This document shows, piece after piece, positions 1 to 7,032 of a stretch of DNA of 64,000 nt. A program made the translations under genes and the position numbers. Under the pieces are notes generated by a model. The model ran no database searches, had not been told where the DNA came from, and was given only the letters and a program-made list of their open reading frames with translations. The first letter of the stretch is position 1. Each line of letters starts with the position of its first letter. This stretch comes from CAZTDD01 sp964612675. GTDB taxonomy: Bacteria > Hinthialibacterota > Hinthialibacteria > Hinthialibacterales > JAKPRU01. Where the stretch lies: assembly GCA_964612675.1 (NCBI GenBank), contig CAZTDD010000001.1, positions 186,001 through 250,000 of the forward strand, given 5' to 3'.

Positions 1-298
1 GGACGAGATAGCGGGTTGGATCCCATTCCGGTATCGTTGTGGAAATCGTGGAATGCGATGTGGACGCTCCGGAGGATTCTCCGTCGAGGTTAGTCGCCGG
101 TATCTCAGGTTTGTCTTCGCTACTCGTAGCATTGGCCGAATTGTGACGGTGACAAACGTATTCGGCTGTAGTGCACGCCACCAAAACCGTCAGGATCACC
201 AAAACTACATACCGCACGACTGGAGATGGGTTGAACATCCCGATCCTCGCAATCCAGCGGCTCACCCCAAGAATATTGGACGATTTCTTGGCTTTCAT
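1..298 (-). CDS. Single-pass membrane protein, cut by window edge (type II secretion context)
   Basis: An open frame with no stop runs from the ATG at 298 to the window edge, giving 99 codons. The N-terminus is cytoplasmic-looking and basic (MKAKKSSNILGV), followed around residues 34-45 by a hydrophobic stretch (VVRYVVLVILTVLVA) and then a polar Ser/Thr/Glu-rich region with no clear fold. It lies just downstream of gspG on the same strand, with 42 bases between, so it is probably the next gene of the type II secretion operon. The topology (short N-terminal tail, one membrane helix, flexible linker) is what GspC-like or other bitopic secretion proteins show, but no diagnostic domain is visible in the part present. 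The family is therefore a guess; that it is coding is moderately sure. Confidence 0.5.
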   Translation of the reverse strand, partial: MKAKKSSNILGVSRWIARIGMFNPSPVVRYVVLVILTVLVACTTAEYVCHRHNSANATSSEDKPEIPATNLDGESSGASTSHSTISTTIPEWDPTRYLV

Positions 299-340
299 GA
301 TGTGATTTTCACTATTTCCCCACTCTGGAATTGCTGGACG

Positions 341-802
341 TTAATCGGATAGAAGCCAATTCGTGATGTCATCGTCGCCCCCTACCCGACCGTCCGGTCC
401 CATGGACATAAGATCATAGCCGGTTTCGTTATGTTTTCCCGGACACTCGTAAATATACGGATTCCCCCATGGATCGTTGGGTATTCCCTGTTTGAGATAA
501 GGTCCGCGCCAATCCTGCGCGTTGCTTGGCTTTATCACCAGATCCTCGAGTCCATCGCTCCCTTTCGGGTAATAGCCGTTGTCCACCTCAAACGCGTCGA
601 GAACCGTCTCGAAATTCGCAATTTGGGTGCGGGCTGCGGTTATCTTCGCCTGCTCGGTGCGCCCCGTGAATTTGGGAACAACGATCGCTGCAAGCGTTGC
701 GAGAATGACCAATACGAGCAGCATTTCAACAAGTGTGAAACCCTCTCGACGTATACATTGCTTTTGAACGGGATTTAATTTTCGCTTCTTCATTCGCTGC
801 AT
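341..802 (-). CDS. gspG: Type II secretion major pseudopilin GspG
   Basis: Major pseudopilin of the type II secretion system, which assembles a short periplasmic pilus that pushes folded proteins through the outer-membrane secretin. The 153-residue product carries a class III prepilin leader ending RREG, then FTLVEMLLVLVILATLAAIV (residues 22-41) with the conserved Glu at +5 after the cleavage site. The globular part has the GspG core and an Asp-rich C-terminal loop (GPDGRVGGDDD) of the type that binds calcium in this family. The start at 802 is supported by a GGAGG eight bases upstream. It follows gspE and gspF on the same strand with a 21-base gap from gspF, so the three are co-transcribed. 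Confidence 0.95.
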   Translation of the reverse strand: MQRMKKRKLNPVQKQCIRREGFTLVEMLLVLVILATLAAIVVPKFTGRTEQAKITAARTQIANFETVLDAFEVDNGYYPKGSDGLEDLVIKPSNAQDWRGPYLKQGIPNDPWGNPYIYECPGKHNETGYDLMSMGPDGRVGGDDDITNWLLSD

Positions 803-823
803 GGCACAACCTCCTGTTGCCTG

Positions 824-2050
824 TTACTTGATATAGTCCTGTATTGTGAAAATAGGAATAACCATTCCAATGAATATGATTCCGATAAACCCCGCCAACA
901 GAAAAAGCATCAACGGTTCGAGCAGAGCGACTGCTGTTTTCAGCTGCCTGTCGAGATCGCCTTCAGTTACAGTCGCGATTCGGACCAGTTCCTGATCCAG
1001 TCGACCGGTCTCTTCGGCCACGGAAATCATCTCCAACACCGATCCCGGGAAGAGTTGTCTACAGTCCGCCAGGCTCACACCAAGTCGGTCGCCCTGCTTG
1101 ACACGTTCGATCGAATCGGTAACAGCGTCAATAAGTGTCTGATTCGCTATCGACTTCCGAGCGACATTGAGAGCGTTGATCAGAGGGACTCCCGCCCCGA
1201 TTAATGTGCCAAGCATTCGACAGAAGCGCGCCATAGCGAATCGCGCAATCAACGGACCGACCACGGGAAGCTGCAGCACAATATGTTCCCGGCTTCGACG
1301 TCCCTGATCGGTCTGGAAATACTTATGGATCAGATATCCCACGACCCCCGCAGCTATCGCGATATAGGCCCCGTAGGAACGGACATATTCGCTCGCAGAT
1401 ACGATCATCTGAGTCAACATGGGCAGAGACGCTCCGAATCCGGCAAAAATCGATTGAAATCTGGGAATAAAAAACACAAGCAGGAAAATGAGAACGCCTG
1501 TGGCCAGTATCATCAATAAGACGGGATAAAGCAACGCCGAGAACACTTTTGAGCGAAGTTCCTTTTCGCGCATCTGAAAATCGGCAATTTGCTTCAACAC
1601 AATATCCAGAAACCCGCCTGTTTCGCCGGCCTGAACCATAGCGACATACACCTGAGGAAATGTATCCGGCGACTGAGACATGGCATCCGCCAAAGAGGTC
1701 CCATCGATTACCTGGTCGCGGATTTCTTTCCATTTCTTTCCAGCCGCGGGAGTCGACGCTTCCTTTTCAAGGATTGCGAGCGATCGGCTAAGCGGAACGC
1801 CCGCCGCCAGGAGGCTGGATAGTAGACGCGTAAAACTTTCCAGAGCCGCAAATGAGACTTTCTTGGAAAACCCCGGCAGACCGAATTTGCTTTCTGCTTT
1901 GGCGTTCGAAGAAGCCGCTTCGGAGATGGAAATGGGGTTCAGCCTCCGCTTTTCGAGTTCACGAAAAGCATCCTGACGCCCTCCGGCGTTGATAACGCCT
2001 TCGGCGATCGAACCATCCGTTTGAACTGCCCGGTATTGGTAAGCCGTCAT
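824..2050 (-). CDS. gspF: Type II secretion inner-membrane platform protein GspF
   Basis: Polytopic inner-membrane platform protein of type II secretion, which couples the GspE ATPase to pseudopilus assembly. The protein begins MTAYQYRAVQ, the usual GspF opening (bases 2050-2048), with GGGGA about eight bases upstream; an upstream in-frame start at 2065 would add five residues and lacks such support. Two GspF repeats are visible, each with a cytoplasmic helical bundle followed by membrane helices (VLLMILATGVLIFLLVFFIP in the first, LLEPLMLFLLAGFIGIIFIG at the C-terminus). The length of 408 residues is normal. It lies between gspE and gspG, 69 bases downstream of gspE. Confidence 0.95.
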   Translation of the reverse strand: MTAYQYRAVQTDGSIAEGVINAGGRQDAFRELEKRRLNPISISEAASSNAKAESKFGLPGFSKKVSFAALESFTRLLSSLLAAGVPLSRSLAILEKEASTPAAGKKWKEIRDQVIDGTSLADAMSQSPDTFPQVYVAMVQAGETGGFLDIVLKQIADFQMREKELRSKVFSALLYPVLLMILATGVLIFLLVFFIPRFQSIFAGFGASLPMLTQMIVSASEYVRSYGAYIAIAAGVVGYLIHKYFQTDQGRRSREHIVLQLPVVGPLIARFAMARFCRMLGTLIGAGVPLINALNVARKSIANQTLIDAVTDSIERVKQGDRLGVSLADCRQLFPGSVLEMISVAEETGRLDQELVRIATVTEGDLDRQLKTAVALLEPLMLFLLAGFIGIIFIGMVIPIFTIQDYIK

Positions 2051-2119
2051 GATCGATATCCCCAAGCACCCGAAATACGAAGATGCTCGTCGAACGGAAT
2101 AGAATAATTCACGGACTGA

Positions 2120-3811
2120 TTACTTGGAATCTGTTCCCGCCGTCGCTCCGTTCAGGTATTCCGCTTTCGTGACCCGCAGTACTTCGTCCACGGTCGTCAC
2201 CCCTTCCCCGATCAGCCGCCATCCGTCTTCGCTCAAGGAACGCAGTCCGTGCCGCCGCGCTGTGTCGCGTACCTCGGTCGAAGAGCACTGGTGGAGGATC
2301 ATCTGCCGAATTTCATCGGTCATTTCCATCATTTCGAAAACGGCACGGCGCCCGTAATAACCGGTGAATCGGCACGTCCGGCATCCCACAGCTCGATAAA
2401 GCGGCTTATCCCCCGGCAGGCCGTACTCTTGCTTGATCGCGTGCGCTTTTGGCGAATCATCCTGTTCTTTACACTCTTCACATAGAATTCTCACCAAACG
2501 CTGAGCGATAACAGTCTCCAGTGAGGAAGCGACCAGATACGGTTCTACACCCATGTCAACCAGACGTGTGAGCGCACCCGGCGCATCATTTGTATGGAGG
2601 GTCGAGAATACCAAGTGTCCCGTGAGTGAGGCTTGAACAGCGATTTGGGCGGTTTCCGTATCGCGAATTTCTCCAATCAGAACAACGTCGGGATCGTGTC
2701 GGAGGATCGAGCGCAGCCCCCGGGCGAATGTCAGGCCGGCTTTTTCGTTGACCTGTATTTGATTGATCCCTTTCATGTGGTACTCGATAGGATCTTCGAT
2801 CGTGATAATTTTTCGAACGGAATCATTGATTTCATTCAGTGCGGTATAAAGAGTCGTGGTTTTTCCGCTACCTGTAGGCCCCGTCACAAGGACAATCCCG
2901 TGAGGCAATTTCAAGACGCTTTTGAACAGACAATATTCCCGCTGGGCCATACGCAGTTCGGTCATCCCCAGGAGGGTTGAATCCTGTCGCAAGAGACGCA
3001 TCACGACCGCCTCCCCGTGTAGCATGGGGATAACAGAAACGCGCACATCCACTTCGCTGTTTTCGATGCGAATCTTGATGCGTCCATCCTGAGGAAGACG
3101 TTTTTCAGCGATATCGAGATGGCTCAAGATTTTCACCCGGGATACGATGGCCGGCTGAAACCGTTTGATCTGTGTGGGAACGGGAACGTCCTGCAGCACA
3201 CCGTCGATCCGGTACCGAATTCTCAGTTCGTCCTCAAACGGCTCCAAATGAATATCAGTCGCCCGAAGAGCAATAGCATCGCTGAGAACCTGATTGACGA
3301 ACCGTATAATCGACGCATCTTCCGCCGCGTGATCGAGATCGCCGTCGTCCTCGCTTCCTTCATCGACAACCTGAAGAGAATATTCCTCCTCCAGTGTGTC
3401 CAGTGTGTCGGCGCCGACCCCGAGCCGAGTTTTCATCTCCCGCTGGACGGCTTCACGCGGTGCGAGGACCGGGACGAGCCGCAGACCGGTCAGCGTTTTC
3501 AATGTGTCAAGGCCTTCCGTGGCGAACAGACGACTAACAGCGACTTCAACCGATCCGTTGATTCGCCTGAGCGGCAGAATCTCTTCTTTGAGCAATATGC
3601 GAGCGGGGAATAACGATAGAAGTTGTCGGTCCGGCTCTGTATCTTCTAAATCCGTATAAGACAGTTGGTATTCGTGAGCCAGCCAGCGAAGTATCTCTTC
3701 CTCAGACTGCGGGGCTCCAGTCTCTCCCCGCTCGCATTCTCGGAGCAGAGCCTCGGCATCCATGGGCGACAGCTGTTTGGATTCGACCATTTTGTCGAGT
3801 AGCTCTTTCAT
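2120..3811 (-). CDS. gspE: Type II secretion ATPase GspE
   Basis: Cytoplasmic hexameric ATPase that powers pseudopilus assembly. The 563-residue protein has an N-terminal MshEN-like domain (about residues 15-130), then the secretion ATPase core. Visible motifs are Walker A GPTGSGKTT (311-319), an Asp box near ITIEDPIEYH, Walker B with the Glu in VVLIGEIRD (about 376-384), and a His box near LVFSTLHTNDA. Two cysteine pairs, CEEC and CRTC, near residues 440-480 form the zinc-binding site typical of GspE/PilB. The start at 3811 has GGGAGCG nine bases upstream. The gene heads the local gspE-gspF-gspG run. PilB-type pilus ATPases are closely similar, but the adjacent GspG favours type II secretion. 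Confidence 0.95.
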   Translation of the reverse strand: MKELLDKMVESKQLSPMDAEALLRECERGETGAPQSEEEILRWLAHEYQLSYTDLEDTEPDRQLLSLFPARILLKEEILPLRRINGSVEVAVSRLFATEGLDTLKTLTGLRLVPVLAPREAVQREMKTRLGVGADTLDTLEEEYSLQVVDEGSEDDGDLDHAAEDASIIRFVNQVLSDAIALRATDIHLEPFEDELRIRYRIDGVLQDVPVPTQIKRFQPAIVSRVKILSHLDIAEKRLPQDGRIKIRIENSEVDVRVSVIPMLHGEAVVMRLLRQDSTLLGMTELRMAQREYCLFKSVLKLPHGIVLVTGPTGSGKTTTLYTALNEINDSVRKIITIEDPIEYHMKGINQIQVNEKAGLTFARGLRSILRHDPDVVLIGEIRDTETAQIAVQASLTGHLVFSTLHTNDAPGALTRLVDMGVEPYLVASSLETVIAQRLVRILCEECKEQDDSPKAHAIKQEYGLPGDKPLYRAVGCRTCRFTGYYGRRAVFEMMEMTDEIRQMILHQCSSTEVRDTARRHGLRSLSEDGWRLIGEGVTTVDEVLRVTKAEYLNGATAGTDSK

Positions 3812-3861
3812 TGGATTCGCTCCCTGTTTGCTTTGTGTCCTGCCGGTGGTCGGGGATCGCC

Positions 3862-4440
3862 TCAGTCGAGAATTCCCATCATCACCAGGTTCGCTTCCTG
3901 TTGAATCGTAAGAACCTGACGGAGTTTTTCTTGTGCCTGCTGGAGATCTTTTTCGGCGGCACCCCGAGCGTTGCGATACGCTGTCAGTTTTGTTTTGATC
4001 TCGTCCGGGGAAGCGTTCGATGTCAGGGCTTCCTGTAAATCAGTTGCGACTTGAGGGCTTTCTCCACCGAAACCGCGTCCGGGTCCTCGATCGCCACCGG
4101 ATCCTCCACGTCCTCGAAATCCCCATCCCCGACCGCTGTAGGCACGAAGATCACGCTGTTTCTCCATCACTTGAGCCACGAAAGGACTCATCACTTGCCA
4201 TTCCTGATCGGTTGCACCGAGCACTTCCTGGAAACGTTCCATCATGCGCTGTTGCATCTGTTCAGGATTCCAGCGACCGCGTTCACCTCGTTCTCCGCGA
4301 TCGCCGCGTTCGGCGGCGTCTGCCCGCTCGCCCCTTTGTGCACGGCGTTCACCGCGCTGTTGTGCACTCGAAATCACTGTCGCACAGAAAAGCGCAATGA
4401 ATACCCCAGCAACTACCGACGGCCGAATCAATTTCTTCAT
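3862..4440 (-). CDS. Secreted Arg/Gly-rich protein, Spy-like C-terminal helix
   Basis: A 192-residue exported protein of unknown role. An N-terminal signal peptide (about residues 1-27, ending near SSAQQ) is followed by an Arg/Gly/Glu-rich low-complexity stretch with repeated RGER and RGDRGERGER units. A helical part follows (WNPEQMQQRMMERFQEVLG), then a Gly/Arg-rich insert, then a charged C-terminal helix ending LRQVLTIQQEANLVMMGILD. That last segment resembles the LTxxQ-type helices of Spy/CpxP-like periplasmic proteins, which bind unfolded proteins or metals, but the match is weak. AGGAGGT lies upstream of the start. It is divergent from the ASST-like gene at 4652, which carries a similar RG-rich segment straight after its signal peptide. 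On the other side it is 50 bases upstream of gspE. Confidence 0.75.
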   Translation of the reverse strand: MKKLIRPSVVAGVFIALFCATVISSAQQRGERRAQRGERADAAERGDRGERGERGRWNPEQMQQRMMERFQEVLGATDQEWQVMSPFVAQVMEKQRDLRAYSGRGWGFRGRGGSGGDRGPGRGFGGESPQVATDLQEALTSNASPDEIKTKLTAYRNARGAAEKDLQQAQEKLRQVLTIQQEANLVMMGILD

Positions 4441-4651
4441 CTGTCTTACCTCCTGAGTGGATCACAATGTTTTCGGGATAAACGCACCCCGAATTTCCGA
4501 TCTGTGTCTCGTTAGGTAGAACGTCAGGGGTGTCTTGATTATTGTGGCGATTTTCGGAATTGAGCGAATAATTGCCTTCGGCGAGCCGTTAAGTGTCTTA
4601 GAAGCGTGAACCGAATAGGCTTGTTGAAAGACCTGGAAAGGAGTTTTCATT

Positions 4652-6739
4652 GTGACGAAAAGACTGCTGGCAACGGCGGCGTTGCTTACTGGGATTGTGT
4701 GTACAGCGCACATAGGAGTCTCTGTTCTGACCGGTTCCGCGGAACAAAGAGGTCAGCGGGGGGAGCGCACACGAGAAGATCATGATAGAAACAGGCAAGA
4801 TCAACACAGGTCAACTCCGGACAAGGTTGGACTGATTCAAAACGACTCGGGTTCTTTCCACGGCTACACGCTATTAACACCGATGATGTCTCGGGATACC
4901 TACCTACTCGATAACGACGGAAAGATCATCAATAAATGGGAAACAGACTGCCCCGGTATGTGTGCCTATCTGCTTAAGAACGGGAACCTTCTTCGCGCTG
5001 TTTCGTCCGGTATGGGAGGAAACACAACTTTCCACGGCGGCGGTGCCGGGGGGCGGGTTCAAGAGTTTACCTGGGAGGGTGAGCTTGTTTGGGATTTCGA
5101 GTATTCCGGCGAGGACTACCTTTTGCATCACGATATAGAACCATTGCCCAACGGTAATGTCCTCATGATTGCGTGGGAACGCAAGACCGCGGAAGAAGCC
5201 ATCGACGCCGGACGCGATCCGGCTGTCCAAGGCGATGGGGATCTATGGGCGGACCATATCATCGAGGTCAAGCCGACCGGAAAGACTACCGGAAAGACTA
5301 CCGGTGAAATCGTGTGGAAATGGCATGTCTGGGACCATCTGGTCCAGGATCTGGATTCTTCTTTGCCGAATTATGGCTATATCGACGAACACCCCGAATT
5401 GATCCACATCAATCCGATCGACTGGGTGGGCGAGTTGGACGAGCAAGATCTTAGCGGCCTTCAAGCGGTTGGCTATCTGCGCGGGCCGGTAAAGCGCGGG
5501 AATCGAATGACCCATCCCGATTGGAACCACACAAATGGTATCTCCTACAACCCCGAGCTCGACCAAATCGCTCTCAGTGTCCTGGGTTTCAATGAAGTAT
5601 GGATCATTGATCACAGTACAACAACAGAGGAAGCGGCGAGTCATGAAGGCGGCAAAAGCGGAGAGGGCGGCGATCTCCTCTATCGCTGGGGAAACCCAAT
5701 GGCGTACGCGCTCGGAACCCCGGAAGACCAACAGCTGTTCGCTCAGCACGATGCGACATGGGTCAAACGGTCAGATGGGGGATGGGGCTTAGTGATTTTC
5801 AACAACGGTCGGGGACGGCCCGATGGGGATTATTCTTCCGTTGACGAGATCGTTTTGCCCATTGACCGGCAAGGCAACTACACGCGGGAACCGGACAGCG
5901 CCTTCGGCCCGGTTGAGCCGGCCTGGAGCTACAGCGCATCAGAGAAAGACGAGTTCTATTCAGGCCATATTTCAGGTGCGCAGCGGTTACCCAACGGCAA
6001 TACGCTGATCTGTGCGGGCACGACTGGAACCCTGTTTGAAGTGACCGGCGACGGCGAGACAGTCTGGAAGTACGTGAACTCGATTGAAAGTATGGGACCG
6101 CCTGGGATGGGCGGGTTCCCGGGAATGGACGATTTGGACCCGAACGGCGACGGTCGACTGACATTCGAGGAAGCGTCGAAACTGCCGTTCATGAATGAAG
6201 AACGTTTTAAGGAAATCGATGAGAACGGCGATGGAACCATCAATGAGGAGGAACTGAAAAAAGTGCCGCCTCCTGCTGAGGGTATGTTCTCACAGCTCGA
6301 CAAAGACGGTGACGGGCAACTACAACCGGAAGAGGCATCCGTTATTCCTTTTATCAATGAACAGAACTTTGCGGAATTCGATGAGAACGGCGACGGAAGT
6401 CTCAGCATGGACGAGTTGCCGCCACCGCCCGGAATGGGACCGGGCAGAGGTGGACCGCCAGGACCTCCCGGCAGGGGCGGGCCTCCGCGAGGCGGTCCCG
6501 GCAGGCGCGGTCCGGGCAGAGGCGGTCCTCCGGGCGACGGTCCCGGAATGGGAGGACATCCATTCGGCGGACCGGGAATGGGGCCACCAGGGATGGGTGG
6601 CGGACCGATGTCGCCCCGGCAGGTCTTCAAGGCCGACCGTTACGCCTTGGACTACCCAGGTCTTAGCGGCAAAGATTTGACACCTGGAGATCCCATCGAG
6701 GCAAACATTGAACGGGGTGAGGACACCGCTGACCGATAA
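4652..6739 (+). CDS. Secreted arylsulfotransferase-like protein with four EF-hands
   Basis: A 695-residue exported protein. The start is a GTG at 4652 with AAAGGAG eight bases upstream. A signal peptide (about 1-30) leads into an RG-rich stretch, then a beta-propeller of the ASST (PF05935/PF14269-like) type: repeated blade motifs such as NGNLLRA, HHDIEPLPNGNVLMI, RLPNGNTLICAG and WSYSASEKDEFYSGHISGAQ. From about residue 490 come four calcium-binding EF-hand loops: DPNGDGRLTFEE, DENGDGTINEEE, DKDGDGQLQPEE and DENGDGSLSMDE. A Gly/Pro/Arg-rich segment of about 60 residues and a short folded tail (FKADRYALDYPGLSGKDLTP) follow. ASST propellers can transfer sulfate between aryl compounds, but many relatives have no known activity, so catalysis here is not established. 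A 12-base tandem repeat lies inside the gene. Confidence 0.8.
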   Translation: MTKRLLATAALLTGIVCTAHIGVSVLTGSAEQRGQRGERTREDHDRNRQDQHRSTPDKVGLIQNDSGSFHGYTLLTPMMSRDTYLLDNDGKIINKWETDCPGMCAYLLKNGNLLRAVSSGMGGNTTFHGGGAGGRVQEFTWEGELVWDFEYSGEDYLLHHDIEPLPNGNVLMIAWERKTAEEAIDAGRDPAVQGDGDLWADHIIEVKPTGKTTGKTTGEIVWKWHVWDHLVQDLDSSLPNYGYIDEHPELIHINPIDWVGELDEQDLSGLQAVGYLRGPVKRGNRMTHPDWNHTNGISYNPELDQIALSVLGFNEVWIIDHSTTTEEAASHEGGKSGEGGDLLYRWGNPMAYALGTPEDQQLFAQHDATWVKRSDGGWGLVIFNNGRGRPDGDYSSVDEIVLPIDRQGNYTREPDSAFGPVEPAWSYSASEKDEFYSGHISGAQRLPNGNTLICAGTTGTLFEVTGDGETVWKYVNSIESMGPPGMGGFPGMDDLDPNGDGRLTFEEASKLPFMNEERFKEIDENGDGTINEEELKKVPPPAEGMFSQLDKDGDGQLQPEEASVIPFINEQNFAEFDENGDGSLSMDELPPPPGMGPGRGGPPGPPGRGGPPRGGPGRRGPGRGGPPGDGPGMGGHPFGGPGMGPPGMGGGPMSPRQVFKADRYALDYPGLSGKDLTPGDPIEANIERGEDTADR
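5276..5304 (+). repeat. Short in-frame tandem repeat, 12-base unit
   Basis: The unit ACCGGAAAGACT occurs twice in a row and is followed by a partial third copy, ACCGG. It encodes TGKTTGKTTGE within the propeller of the ASST-like protein. The unit is a multiple of three, so copy-number change would keep the frame. It probably arose by slippage. Confidence 0.8.
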
Positions 6740-6760
6740 CGAAAAAAAGGTTTTCGCACT

Positions 6761-6793
6761 TGGGGGCGGCGGACATCCTATGTCGCCCCCCCA
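6761..6793. repeat. Imperfect inverted repeat between genes
   Basis: GACAT and ATGTC pair around CCT, flanked by GGGGG and CCCCC runs, giving an interrupted GC-rich hairpin. The + strand has a run of A after it, not T, so it is not a classic terminator for the preceding gene. On the - strand a T-run follows only after about a dozen bases. It may still slow transcription between the ASST-like and GH3 genes. Confidence 0.3.
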
Positions 6794-7032
6794 AAAAAAA
6801 GAAAACATAGCCATAAAAATCGATTGTGAGCCACCAACGATATTTCTGCAGTCGCATAGACCGCACACACCACCGCACTTCAAGATCTCAGCCACATTGA
6901 CATATCCGACGATCGTGACTTAGAGTTCCGTAACATGGAACTCGCCATGTTTGGCTGCAAGATTCCGCAGTGCTTTCTTATAGGCATACGGAGGCGGCCC
7001 GAAAGACTTCTGCCAAAACGAAAGGGAAAACA

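Noticed and set aside
53..352. + strand open frame of 99 codons at the left edge
   Set aside because: It lies opposite the - strand membrane protein frame, has no ribosome site and shows Arg/Cys-rich low-complexity composition typical of shadow frames.
781..830. TGGCACA followed by TTGC, sigma-54-like
   Set aside because: The spacing between the two elements is eight bases instead of four, and it overlaps the ribosome site of gspG.
6761..6793. Classic terminator after the ASST-like gene
   Set aside because: The stem is interrupted and followed by an A-run on the coding strand, so a Rho-independent stop in that direction is not supported.
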